From Epiperipatus broadwayi (taxonomy: Eukaryota > Onychophora > Udeonychophora > Euonychophora > Peripatidae), in assembly GCA_028023455.1 (NCBI GenBank), contig JAQFVV010006200.1:8360521-8424520 (forward strand): a stretch of DNA of 64,000 nt, read 5' to 3'. Positions 1 through 12,354 of the stretch are shown piece by piece. Position 1 is the stretch's first letter. Each line of letters begins with the position of its first letter. The notes beneath the pieces are model-generated. The model did not search any database and was not told the DNA's origin. It saw only the letters and a list, made by a program, of their open reading frames with translations. The position numbers and the translations under genes are program-made.

Positions 1-1244
1 AAACACTTTATTAGACTTTTAATATTTCATTATACATAACAAAGAAAAATATTTGCTTAAAAGCAATGTCTGTAAACTCAGATGTGAGGGTTACATTTGC
101 CCCTCCTCTATTTAGGAATAAAATAGTTGATTTACCCATAAACATTGCTCAATTTTATTTCTACTCTAAAAAAAAAATTATTTTAATTTTACAATAATAT
201 GCTTAACTATACTTCTTTGAAATGGATTCACAAGCTGGTATGAACATAATAAATAATGTCATCCTTACAAATTCAGTACATTGGTATTCATTTAAAAAAA
301 TTTTTCATTAATTCCATAAAAAATATTTATTGATCATTTGCCTGCAATGTAGAGACAAATAAAGAAATCTTCCAATGACAATGAATCAATTATGCAATGT
401 GAACACCAAGAGAGCTATTTTGAACATAAATAGAATATCAACCAAACCATATAATAAACAATCTTTTTAAATAAAGCCTAGTTCTATTATGAGACTTAGA
501 GGCTAACAAATATAAAAATATGCCTGACTCAACTTTGAAACTTAAAGGCTGACAAATATATGACTATGCTTAGCTCATTCTTGAGATGTAGAAACTGATA
601 AATATAAAAATAATATAGTTGGGAACAATTCTGAGACAAGAACTCTGAAGTATCAATAAAATATGACAACCTAAAAACAATGAAATTAATTTTGTTTTCA
701 AACTATATAGTGTTTTTCTTTACATTTTCTTAATCAACAATGCAAAGAATAAAGTGATATTTAAATTCTGAACCCTGATGTTTTTCTTTAACTATTTATC
801 TATTAACATTGTTGGAAAGTAGATTATCAAATTTGCATATCAGCCTGATTTAAATATGACACAAATAATTCTGAATTTTCTATCAAACATTTAGAGTATA
901 AAGGCAGAACTTTTTATTTTACAATCTTTCAATATTAAATGGAACATCATTATTATATCTAGTTCATTGCCCATGACTTTTTTTCAACTATTGTTTTAGC
1001 ATTTGAACAGTACCAATCATTTTTTTTAAATCGTCTTTTTTTCCAATGCTCAGTAGTAACTACTTTTGTAATGTGTATTATAATGTACATTCTTCTATAT
1101 CATGTACCCATTAACAAGTCCAGGGTCATCAATTAAAAGATCATCTTTATTCGTAGAAAGATTAACCTTTGCCTCTCTCTAAATATTTTTTAATCAGTAT
1201 GCAGGCACTCACTTGGCAAAAATTAAAAAGGAGAAATAGATTTT
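1..1244. other. AT-rich non-coding DNA
   Basis: No open frame of useful length, no recognised repeat end and no RNA gene is visible here. The composition matches the intron-like background of the window. Confidence 0.6.
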
Positions 1245-1252
1245 CTATTTAA

Positions 1253-2537
1253 GGTGCTTGTCTTATAGATAAAGATGCCATTGGATGGCATCATTTTCAT
1301 GCTAAAACTACAAAATATGACCATTCCCGGGCCGTTGATTATAATAATTTTGCTGTGCTTTTTTGTAATGTGAAAATAAAAACAAAACAAAATCGTCTTT
1401 TATAAATATTATTTTTTATTAACATATACAATTTAAATGATAATAATAAATGTAAAATAAAATCAACAAATTACAATTTGATTCGTGTTTTTTCTATCGT
1501 ATATTTTTTTAATTGTGTTACGGCTTTTTTTTATCAATTTTCTATCGGATATTTTTTTACTTGTGTTACGACTTTTTTTGTTGTTGTTGTTTAACTAAAA
1601 AATAATAATCGTAATAAAAAGTAAAATTTCTTAGTCTATTTTTTTAGTCTTCGTTTTACATTTCTTCTTTTTTTTTTTTTTTTACAGACAAAGAGATATT
1701 ACGGCTATTTTTTACTTCAAATAGAATGACAATAAAAAGTAAAAGTTGTTATGGTTAGGTTTAGTTTTAGGGTTAGGGTTAGTTTAGGGTTAGTTTTAGA
1801 GTTAGGGTTAGTTTTAGGGTTAGTGTTCTGTTGCTTGTAATGCTAAAATAAAAAAATTCAAAATCGTAACCGTACTCGGACAAAATAAAGAAACTCAAAC
1901 TTTTTAATTAAACAACAACAAACACATATAAATGTCTTCTTTACTTATTAAACATGTTTATAATATTTGCTTTTTATGAAATTTACAAAAAATCGTGTAT
2001 ATTTGTACTTTTCTTACTGGATATTTTTTTGGTACCGCTCTTTTTTACTTCAAAAATATACACATGGTAGAATCTTCTTTGTCTCATGGAATGTTACGAA
2101 CAGTACGTTACTTGACGCGTTACCTAATTGCAACTCACTAAAAACATAGATCTTTAACATTTTCCCAATTAAAACTTCAATACAGTACATTGTAAAAAGT
2201 CTTAGAATTATTATTTTAAAAAATCTGAACATTTCAATACTTTAACATAAAAAAAAATCCAATGAAAACAACATTTCCATCCAATTCAAATACAAACTCT
2301 CTCATCAAGCCGTAACTATTTTATAAACTGTGCGAATTCGGAAAATGTATTTGCTGCGATGCGACATACATGCTGTACTGTGATGTGACATAGCGGCCTG
2401 CATTCTGTAGCACAACAAAAAAGTTGTATTATAGAAAATGCATGTTCGAATGTGTCGGCCGTGGAAACAGCATTTTTATGTGTTTTAGCGTGAAAACCGT
2501 GCCATAGAGCGGCGTCTTTAGCTATAAGATGAGTACC
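1253..2537. mobile_element. Non-autonomous Merlin-like DNA transposon
   Basis: A 1,285-bp element with imperfect terminal inverted repeats of roughly 80 bp. The left end reads GGTGCTTGTCTTATAG and the right end, reverse-complemented, reads GGTACTCATCTTATAG; similarity continues through a block near TAAAGATGCC and ATGCTAAAAC. A perfect 8-bp direct repeat, CTATTTAA, lies immediately outside both ends (1245-1252 and 2538-2545). Eight-bp duplications and GG-starting ends are known for the Merlin superfamily, and the ends resemble the terminal repeat beside the Merlin transposase near 53.5 kb (shared CATTCCCGGGC block and ATGC-A-rich subterminal block). No transposase frame is present; the interior is T-rich, with a duplicated unit at about 1491-1580 and a telomere-like tract. 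Boundaries and duplication are seen directly; the superfamily is inferred. Confidence 0.82.
1752..1824 (+). repeat. Telomere-like TTAGGG/TTTAGGG degenerate tract
   Basis: About 70 bp of imperfect GGTTAG, TTTTAGGG and TTAGGGTTAG units. It lies inside the Merlin-like element rather than at a chromosome end, so it is an interstitial simple repeat carried by a transposon. The units are six to eight bases long and do not match the plain TTAGG arthropod telomere repeat. Confidence 0.8.
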
Positions 2538-2545
2538 CTATTTAA

Positions 2546-4289
2546 ATGTATTATGTAAGCCAGTGTCATGTGGTGTTTTGTTGATTTTATTTATTAACAA
2601 ATAAGTTTAAATAAAAAGTAAATAAGAATGAGAAATCATTAAAGATTTTTACCATCTTCCAACTACCACTTTCTGTAGAGGAATTTTAAAGAAGTCCTTA
2701 TCTTGCAATTTAAAAGAAAACTGATTTTGTTTTTTTTTCCAGATAGTTTAATCAAAAATTATTCTTTGTATTGTACTAAAATTATATATAAGAAAATTTG
2801 TTTATTTTTTAATATAATGATTACAAAATTAAAATATTTACTATAAACAGGAGAAAATCCCTGTAAGAATGTAAACACATGTCATTTTAGAAACAATGTT
2901 TTTAAAATAGATTATCAATATAAAAAATAGATCAGATGGTTTATTAATAACAAGTTAAAACTATAATCACAGTTATAATAAAAGTAATCATTAATAGTGG
3001 AATAAAACCCAGCTACATGGTAGTAAAGAAAAATAATTATGTTAACTGAAGATCTTATATGATAGAGGATAATCACTTTTAAATCAATTTCTGAAAGTCT
3101 GTCTCTGAAATTTTCTAACTAGTTCTGTACTTTAGTAAATGTGGCCACCATACAGATATAATAAGTTGTCTCGAGAAACAAGTTGTGTGAAAATATTTAC
3201 AAAAACCTACCATGCCATATGTGAATAGCATTCAGAAGTGAAAATCTTATCTAATATTGTCTTTAAAATCATTAATACTTTTGCTGCAAAGTCCAGATTA
3301 AATTTCCCTACAAATAGAAAAAAAAGTACTTCAAATACGTATGCAAACCAGAAGAAATTCTAAAACTATGAAAGTTTCTTTATTTATTTAAAGAAGTCAA
3401 CATTTATAATTATTATGATAACTTTTGCCTTGGACATTGTCAAATTATCAAGAGAAGAAACCTTATAATACTAACTCAAATTCTGCAGGTACTATATTAT
3501 AACAAGGTATAATTTATTCTCTGTTTGAAGCTAGCTATCTGACATATTAAATAATTTCTAGTTAACTATTTATAATGCATATTTTCTCAAATTATTTTAA
3601 TCTCATCTCAATAGCTTATATATATTTACTTACTATAAATGCAATTTGTCACATGTTATTTATATTTTCCTGTATTTTGGCTAGAATATTAGTCCTAATA
3701 CTGACATACTACCAGAAAATAATTAAATTTTCCAGAAATTTTAATTAATAATTGATAATAACATTTGAAAAATAAGTGTGTATTTACACTGACATTCTAA
3801 AAATTTTAGTTATTAATTGTTTAATGTAAAAATTCATACTTATGTATTTTGAAAAGCTCCAAGGAAAATACTTGTTATTCTACTGAAATGTCAGCTATTT
3901 AGCTATTATATTTTTATGATATGGAAGCTCCTGGAAATAATACTCTGAATTCATTTGTCCATGAATATATTAGAATTATTATATATAATATTTAAATATA
4001 TGTGTATTATTTATACATACATATATATTATACATACATGTATATTATCCATTAAGATTTGAAGATTTTCTATAATACAAATTGAGCAGTGATTGTATAT
4101 GTGTTGGAGATGGTGATCTGGACCGACTGCTGAGGGTTGGTTCAGCACAAAATATATATTGGAGATCATTTATTTTTCACACGTATGTGGTCATGTGTAT
4201 CAATTGTATAAGATGAATTGTGGGAGTTTGAAAATCTGAATTCAAGTCCTTTATAATTATATATATATATTCTTGCAATTATAATATAT
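2546..4289. other. AT-rich non-coding DNA
   Basis: No coding frame, RNA gene or bounded repeat was recognised. Short AT runs occur near 3,960-4,040. Confidence 0.55.
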
Positions 4290-4299
4290 ATAAAGAGAT

Positions 4300-4720
4300 A
4301 AATATCCACACTAGTATATTGATAAATAGACAAGTGAATGGATATATTGGTAGGGGATAGATAAATAGACCAGTATGCAGATATAAAGTTAGCTGAATGG
4401 ATAAATTAATAATTAAATGGTTAAACAGATCAAAAGGTAGCTAGATAGATAGATATGAATAAACAAAGGACATATGTATAAATAAATAATTATATAGGTA
4501 GACGTAAATGCCTAAATAAATAGAACAAAGGTAGGTGTGAATAAAAGAACAGAAAGACTGATAAACAAGTGAATAAGAAGATAGATAGGAAAGTAGGTAG
4601 GTACCTAAATAAAAGATGTAGAGATAGATAAATGAGTATATAGATGGATAGGCAGATAGTCAAGTATAAATAAAGATAATAAAAATAAATGAACAGAAAA
4701 TTAGATATACATCTTAAAAC
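4300..4720. repeat. Degenerate GATA/TAGA simple-sequence tract
   Basis: Some 400 bp are built from diverged GATA, TAGA and AATA-type tetranucleotide units, with the cleanest run (TAGATAGATAGATA) near 4,443. It begins just downstream of the chitin-binding exon on the minus strand, within the following intron. The long open frame here on the minus strand is only read-through of this low-complexity DNA. Confidence 0.75.
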
Positions 4721-4734
4721 ATTAAAATACTCAC

Positions 4735-4944
4735 CAGAACTTGGTTTTTCAGGTAATGCATTATTGCACTCTGGAACATTTTCTGGATAATCACATTGCA
4801 ATTTTGGCTCATTAAAATAAAGACCTTGAGGACAATCTTGCAAAAAAGATCTTTTACCCCAACAATTATAGAATGTTGTACAGTCATCTGGATTACGAAA
4901 TTGGCCTTTTGGTCTAGGACATATAAAAAGTCTTGGGGGTGGCA
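4735..4944 (-). CDS. Internal exon encoding a chitin-binding type-2 (CBM14) domain
   Basis: This 210-bp exon encodes one peritrophin-A/CBM14 domain, an extracellular disulfide-bonded module that binds chitin in cuticle or peritrophic-matrix proteins. Six cysteines are visible with spacing C-x12-C-x5-C-x9-C-x12-C-x8-C; the segment DCTTFYNCW holds the second and third, and the aromatic and NEP residues before the fifth are typical. Splice sites support the limits: a pyrimidine-rich acceptor ending TTTCAG lies upstream and a GTGAGT donor downstream. The exon enters and leaves in phase 1, so it is a symmetric module. The open frame continuing into the repeat is intron. It should follow the exon at 21.3-21.5 kb, whose last single base plus this exon's first two would form an ATG codon. 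No signal peptide or other exon was found. Gene identity (obstructor, peritrophin or proteoglycan-like) is not resolved. Confidence 0.88.
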
Positions 4945-5982
4945 CTGAAAGATATAGAAAATTGTTTTAATAGCTAAAAAATTTTAACATAATAATTATA
5001 ATGAGCATGTAAGTTTGGGAAAGTTGTTTGATATTTAATATAGTACAAAAGAATGAAATCAGTCTCAAACAACTAACTGCAGGGCAAAAGACTTTCCATC
5101 ATACTTTAAAGGAAAGGCAATGAAGTAGAAGCTATTACAAAAACACTAAATGTTGGGTGAAGAGACTTTTTTCTTTTTTGTTAACTCTTTTGTTAAGAAT
5201 TATACAATCATTTTCTCATCAACCCTTAATTGAATTTGCTACAGATGGAGATTTGGGGGGAAAAAATCTCAATCTTTTTCACAAAAGTCATCGTCCCCAA
5301 AGTTCCATCTGATTCAAACATCTAGATCGTGGTCACAGTCATGGATGAAAAATGAACTACATCATGAAGATGTTCATTATTTTCTATACATTAAAATATA
5401 TTTGGAAGAATCTCTGTGCAGTAATCAGGTGATTGGTGTTAATAATCATATAAATAATAAATCAGTGGATAATAAAGCAGAAACTTTCTCTTATAGGATT
5501 TACTTATCCAAGATTTAAATGTTTTTCACTAATAAATATAGATTACAACTATTGTATTTAATAGCTATATACAAGTTTACCTTAAAACAATACCATTTAT
5601 GTATATGTGCACAATAAAATCAATTTTATATCAGCATGATTTTTAAAAACAAATATGTTGAAGGAGAAGTAATTCTTTGATGTTTATAAAGTATTGTAAA
5701 TGATTGCGATAATCTTTTGTTTAGTTGTTCAATCTTTTATCAGACAGGGAATTTATGTAATGCAGGTACATTATAAATAATCAGAATTGTATGTGAGTTC
5801 CTTCGTTTTTTGAACACATTTTGTCCTTCCAACATGATGTTGCAAATATATATCTATTATAATCCTGCAGCACTTATATTAATGAAAAAGATGAATTGTT
5901 AAAAAGTCAGACTAAAATATAAATGTCATGTGATTCCATTTAATACATATTATTGGAAATGTACACAAACCAATAGCAGAAT
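4945..5982. other. Intronic AT-rich DNA
   Basis: This is probably part of the intron between the two chitin-binding exons. No further exon with a cysteine pattern and splice sites was recognised. Confidence 0.5.
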
Positions 5983-6948
5983 AGTCCAAATAAGAGTCAT
6001 AGATCACATAACCCTATCTCTTAAGCTTGTAAGTTATAAACAATGAAGATTTCCAATTCCTCAACAAGCTTTGTGATAAATGCTTAGCCAGAGCCAGCAT
6101 TTAAAATATCCCTGTCGGGAACCCCTCCCAAACCCCTGACCATGGTTTCGTGCTTTGGCACTCCTCAGAGAGGTGCCAGGGTAGGTTCAGACACTAGATC
6201 TAAAAATGCCAACCCAAAGCTAAGCACTTATCTAAAAGTTATCTATTGAGTGGAAATCTGAAATTTTCAGACATCTACATGTCTTCAAACTCAGCTATCC
6301 AACTCAAATAGCTATATGGGGCTGATAGATCTTCAGCCATACCATATATTAGTAGTCTTAGCAATATAACATTGCATAAGACTTAAGGCAGAAACTATAA
6401 ATAGTCAAAATAAAAGTCATAGATCACATGACCCTATCTCTTAAGCTTGTAAGTTATAAACAATGAAGATTTCCAATTCCTCAACAAGCTTTGTGATAAA
6501 TGCTTAGCCAGAGCCAGCATTTAAAATATCTCTGTCAGGAACCCCTCCCAAACCCCTAACCATGATTTCGTGCTTTGGAACTCCTCATAGAGATGCCAGG
6601 GTAGGTTCAGACACTAGATCTAAAAATGCCAACCCAAAGCTAAGCACTTATCTAAAAGTTATCTATTGAGTGGAAATCTGAAATTTTCAGACATCTACAT
6701 GTCTTCAAACCCAGCTATCCAACTCAAATAGCTATATGGGGCTAATAGATCTTCAGCCATACCATATATTAGTAGTCTTAGCAATATAACATTGCATAAG
6801 ACTTAAGGCAGAGACTATAAATAGTCAAAATAAAAGTCATAGATCACATGACCCTATCTCTTAAGCTTGTAAGTTATAAACAATGAGGATTGCCAATTCC
6901 TTAACAAGCTTTGTGATAAATGCTTAGCCAGAGCCAGCACTTAAAATA
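5983..6948. repeat. 420-bp tandem satellite, 2.3 copies
   Basis: A unit of exactly 420 bp repeats at the same phase: the marker AGTCATAGATCACAT begins near 5995, 6415 and 6835. The first two copies are full and differ by a few substitutions; the third stops after about 125 bp. The array sits between two copies of ATAGCAGAAT (near 5973 and 6955), which could be a target duplication or the sites of the unequal exchange. No open frame runs through the unit. Confidence 0.93.
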
Positions 6949-7620
6949 TAAAAAATAGCAGAATGTTTCAACCGTGCTACTATATTTAGAAATACAAAGT
7001 CTGAATCAAGCAATTTATGTAAATGACAATCCTCTTATCTAATAGGTATAAAATTGTTAAGTATCTTGATTTAAAGACTACTCTAAATGCACAGTATGAT
7101 TTAAATAAGCTTAGATCTTTAAAGCTATTAAACTAACATATTACATGTTCTGTAAACAAAGCACAATTTATATAATGCATATATATTCTCAACTGTATAC
7201 AACATGTAGATACAAAAAAAACCCATTCAATTCTCTGTTAAAAATTTATTTCTGTCAACTGAAAATACAGCAGTTTTTGCATTGTAAAATTATTACTTTT
7301 TAATTACATATTTATAAAAAAAGAAAATCTAGTGATTTATTTGTAAAGATCAGAAACAATGAAATTATAAGTATACAGTAAAAGTTTATTTTCAATGACA
7401 AATGAAATGGAAACATTTTATTCAGTGCAACATTTAGTGTCAGATTGATAACTTATTATATCAATAAAGATTTAAAAAATAATAATAAGTCATCAGTTTA
7501 ATATTTATAATTCATTTTTATAAAAAAATATCTATAAGTTATATAAAAATCTGTTTTATGAAGTATTATAACTTTATCTTTCTTATTGCATTGCCAAATT
7601 CATATAAAATCATTTATGTT

Positions 7621-7807
7621 CTTTATTACTTTTTGCAATGATTTTTTACAATCCACTATTGATAATTTCGATTGCCCCAGTAATTTTCTTCAGAACTTCT
7701 ACTTATATTTCTAAATCTTAAATAAATAGAAGTTCTCAAGCATATTGCTGGGGCAATTGAAAACGATCAATAGTGGATTTAAAAAAGCATTGTAAAAAAG
7801 TAATAAG
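7621..7807. repeat. Long hairpin (inverted repeat, about 80-bp arms)
   Basis: The left arm 7621-7700 and right arm 7728-7807 are near-perfect reverse complements. The outer ends are CTTTATTACTTTTTGCAATG and, inverted, CTTATTACTTTTTTACAATG, separated by a 27-bp loop. It may be a foldback MITE or a hairpin-forming transcript. No clear target duplication was found. Confidence 0.88.
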
Positions 7808-8645
7808 AAATATAAATATTAAAATCTGTTTTTTATACTAACTTTTAAAAGGAAAAAAAATATTCAAATAACAAAAATTAAAATATTGTTACAGTATTAA
7901 TTCTTACGTAGCCACTTAACAAACCACTTTTTTATTATAAATTTTAATTTATTCGTAATTGTATAAATATATATTTATTTTTATTTCTAAACAGCCTGAA
8001 TCAAAACATTTGCAATTATATATTTAAAGTGTGTTTTAGCAAAAAATGTCAGTAGTTTTTTTATATCATGTAAAATTATATAATTTCCATGTAGAAATAT
8101 GTTATCAGTATGTATTTCTTCATTATAAAAAAAGTTGAATTGTTAAATAGTATGTCAATTTATTTCTTATTTATTCTCAACTCTTTGTGGTATAAAGCCA
8201 AAATGTTTTAAATTCTAATGCTAAATATTTATTTTAAAATGTAAACAGAAGAAAGATCATGGGTCATTTTTTCATTAGATTAGTTTTTATAAAATACATA
8301 ACAAAATCCATCAATTTTTATTAAAAAAAAATTTATCACTTAATAATGCAAAAATGTAATATATAAATATGCAGTTATTCACATTTCTGTGTCATAGTTG
8401 AAAACAAAAAAATTAAAAATTGTTTGTAGTTTTAATGTTAACATAAAATTACATAACACTATTTTAATGTAGAAATATGCCTTCAGAATACAATTTCTCT
8501 TTATAAAAATGTTGACTTGTAAAAATTCATATGTTTGTTATTTGTTCTCAATTCTGTACATAATATAATAATTCTAAAGCAAAATGATTATCTTCAGAAT
8601 GCAAACTTGAAAAGAATCATGAAGTAATCACTTTTTCATTACAAT
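7808..8645. other. AT-rich non-coding DNA
   Basis: Nothing recognisable was found between the hairpin and the next tandem repeat. Confidence 0.5.
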
Positions 8646-9440
8646 ACTTTTTTTAATAATCTCCGTACTTCCTCTTTCTTTTTATTCTTCATATAAATAA
8701 AGATACAATAAAAGACAAATGACCCCCAAGATGCATTTCATACTGAATCAGCACTCATCAGTTGGCCCAGGTCACCGGCTCTCATATATATCTTTATTAC
8801 ATGAAGAATATTTAACTATAGTGAATTGTTACATCTTTATTTACAACCGCCAAACTTGCTCCACTCACAACCTCGACTTCATAATGATAAACCTAACTAC
8901 GTTTATCATTAATTAAAGTAGAGTTTTTCTCTAGCACAGATATAAACTTTAATCCAAGTTAAAGATTAGTATATCTGATTTTTTACACACACACATATAT
9001 ATAGCTTTTCATCTTCCTTCTTGTATGCGTATTATCTTATCGATTACTTTAATAATCTCCATACTTCCTCTTTCTTTTTTATTCTTCATATAAATAAAGA
9101 TACAATAAAAGACAAATGACCCCCAAGATGCATTTCATACTGAATCAGCACTCATCAGTTGGCCCAGGTCACCGACTCTCATATATATCTTTATTACATG
9201 AAGAGCATTATGGGAATTATCACATCTTTATTTACAACCGCCAAACTTGCTCCCCTCACAACTCGACTTCGTACATTTTTGATAAACCTAACTACGTTTA
9301 TCATTAATCATTTATTATACTAGAGTTTTTCTCTAGCACAGATATAAACTTTAATCCAAGTTAAAGATTATTATATCTGATTTTTTGCACACACACATTC
9401 ATAGCTTTTTATCTTCTCGTATGAGTATTATCAATACTTT
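8646..9440. repeat. Two-copy tandem repeat, unit about 395 bp
   Basis: Two head-to-tail copies begin at about 8652 and 9049 with the shared start TTTAATAATCTCC. Both contain a block that reads as a short peptide frame, but the frames diverge and stop soon after, so it is not treated as coding. Each unit carries an internal palindrome around AATGATAAAC and GTTTATCATT. The copies differ by small indels and by the length of an AC-rich tract. Confidence 0.9.
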
Positions 9441-12350
9441 TTGATAAATCATACAAAGATTCTTCCATTTTTATTACTAATTTTTTAATATTTAATAAAA
9501 CAAATTTTTAATCATTTCTTTTTTATTATTATCATTACGATATAAAAAAATAGCATAAGTTTTATTAATATATTATATTTGAATTTCTGCCACTTGCCAA
9601 CACAAAAATTTTTCAGAATCAAACAAATATAATAATAAATTCAAATTAATTTATTTTAAGTTTTGGTAAATTAATTTTTTAAGGAATATTTGCTAATAAG
9701 TTACATTTATGTTTTGCTAATATATTATACTTAATATTTAGATAATCTCCACTTTACTGATGTAATTACAAACTCATTTTTGAATAACTTTGAACATTTC
9801 TGAAAATTTTCAAAATCTAAATTGAGATTTAAACTCACTTTACGAATTAAAGGCAGTCTACCTGATGGATTAAAATTGGTCATATTTAGCTTCGTAATGA
9901 TGTTGTTTTTTTTGAAAGACATTGTAAAAATTATATGAGATTTATATTCCTACAACACAGGAATAAGAAATTTTGAAACTTAAAATTCTAACCTTAAATC
10001 ATTTTCTAAAATTATAATTTTAAAGAGATTATAACAATATGATTTAAAATTAAATCACAGCAGCTCTTCATATCTGCAATTTACAGTTATTCATAATTAA
10101 ATAAAAATATATTAAATAAAAAATACAAAAATTAGAAATTAATAAAAAAAGTAGATACTTGTGAGTTTTCATATAAACCAAGACAGTAACCTTTATTTTT
10201 GATAAATCTATACTTTCGGGGGTCCACCAAAAATGTTTACAAAAAAATGGCAGCTAAGAAATGTCATATTTAATATTTACATTTAATTTTTTATTATTAC
10301 TGTTATTTTTTAAAAAAAATCATTATGGAAAAATTAATTACAATATTTACACTTTACTTGTGTGTGTGTGTGTGTGTATTAACTTATTAATAGAAAAATT
10401 AATAAAAAATCATATGTATAAATACAATATATTGTCAGTGTGCAAATATGAGTGAATGCAGTCAGAAATGAAATTTTAGAGACCTCAAACCATGTTTCTT
10501 TAAGAAGGGATATTCTATTTAAATAAGATTTCACATTGCATTGACATTCAGGAGTATTTGAATGTAAAGTTTCATGTCATGACCATTAATGCACACTTTT
10601 CCAGAGGGTAGAATCCCATACCTTTGGAAATACTTCACTACACATTCTCTGACAGGCAAGTTCCAAATTTTGATCATGATGACAATTTACCAACAAAAAA
10701 TTGCTGACAAAAAGAAACATATTGAATCAAACCAAAGTACGATAATATTAAGAGCATCCCGTCGCTTCCACATTATAATGTAATTTTTTAAAAAAATTGA
10801 AATAAAGATTTTAAATCAAATTTATTTTATTTTTTTAAAATTTGACAATCAATTCATTAATTTTTTTTTTTTTGCATTTAACAACTAATATATCTTCAGG
10901 CTCTCAAAACTATATATTTATCAAAAATACAGACTGTCGTCTCGTTTATAGAAAAACTTATAAGTAACAAAAAATATATTTTTTTACATGTTAATATTTT
11001 AATACATAATGCATACAAACACATGCATGTGTGTTAAAAATTACTTATAATATGGTTCACTATCATCAGTGATTTATTATTGGAATAACAATTTGGAGCT
11101 AAATATCATGAATTTGGAAAAACAACTTATCTATAAATTATCTAGTAGTCTTATATAATTATCATGTTGGTTTTATGTTATTATTGCAGATATTATAAAA
11201 AACTATTGATTGTTACAAATATGTTTATTAAACATGATTTATGGGAATATTGGTCAAACAGACTAGGCAAATTACATATCAATTCCAATATGCTAAATAA
11301 TATGAAAATATTTTTACAATTTTAGCTCTGCAGTAATTTTAATATATATACTGTACAGTATATTATAAACTAAAGCCCATATTTTATCTATATTTTATTA
11401 TTAATAAATTTATATAATAAATAGAATTAAAGCACCACAAACAAATTATAAATAAATTTAAAGAGATATCATCTCAAATAATCAATGGCAATATATTTTT
11501 AGTATGGCTACTATACTACATCAAAAAATTGACAAATTGGAATATATATTCATTTCAGGAATAAATTTATTTCAATTGTTTTAAAGCATTTCCAATAATC
11601 TATACAAATATAACAGCCACCCAAATTACATTAATTCTGTAATGCTAGCTAAAATAATTTTTAATATGTAATATTAATAAACAACTCATTAATTACATAC
11701 TATTCCTAAAATGCATGTATACACCAGAGTAATTTTTCATTTTTGCCTGTAATATGTCAGCCATAATAAAAATGTACCACACACAACGATTGGAGTGACA
11801 TCTCTTCAAATTTGTGAGATTTTGATTAAATGGTGAATTCATAATTTTTCAATATATATATACATAACTATTGTTTTGTTATTTGAACAAAAAGAAAGTA
11901 ATATTGTACTTATTTAAAGAAAAAAAAGAGGTGATAAATATAAAGCAGAACTGACTATGTATTTGAAACTGTTAGAAATACTGATATTGGAAATGATCAT
12001 AACAAGAAATGAAATGGAGTTATTTTACAAAAATATTTATAAACATAAAATAGAATGAAAGATTAGTAAAATAAAATTAAAAAAGTTTATAAAGGAATTA
12101 TATATTCATCTAGTTATTTGATCTGACTGTTTTCATTAGATAGAGATGATTGTTTTATTCATAATAAATAATCTAATCATTAAATTCATAAGTGGGCACT
12201 ATATGCAATGCCAACATGTTTCTAATTTCATTAACTAAATGAATACTAATATAATAGGCTGTGACTAGAAAAAATACTATTTAATACAGGAAAGTTATCA
12301 AGTGCCACTTTATAATACTTGATATTTAAAAAAAGTGGAAAAGAATGAAA
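9441..12350. other. AT-rich non-coding DNA with a short TG microsatellite
   Basis: A TG dinucleotide run lies at about 10362-10378. Short open frames here have no recognisable domain. Very weak resemblance to RTE endonuclease sequence near 11,940-12,000 could be an eroded 5' part of the next element, but this is not secure. Confidence 0.5.
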
Positions 12351-12354
12351 TTAC

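Noticed and set aside
1752-1824. True telomere end
   Set aside because: The tract is short, degenerate and internal to a bounded transposon.
4490-4734. Open frame extending the chitin-binding exon by about 80 codons
   Set aside because: It begins right after a GTGAGT donor and translates low-complexity repeat DNA, so it is intron read-through.
5983-6948. CRISPR-like array
   Set aside because: Units are 420 bp with no repeat-spacer alternation, and the sequence is eukaryotic.
8719-9307. Two similar short frames starting with the same block of about 30 residues
   Set aside because: They lie in a tandem repeat, diverge after the shared block and have no domain. The similarity reflects repeat identity.
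10589-10783. 64-codon frame that might be a transposase piece
   Set aside because: No motif could be matched with any assurance.
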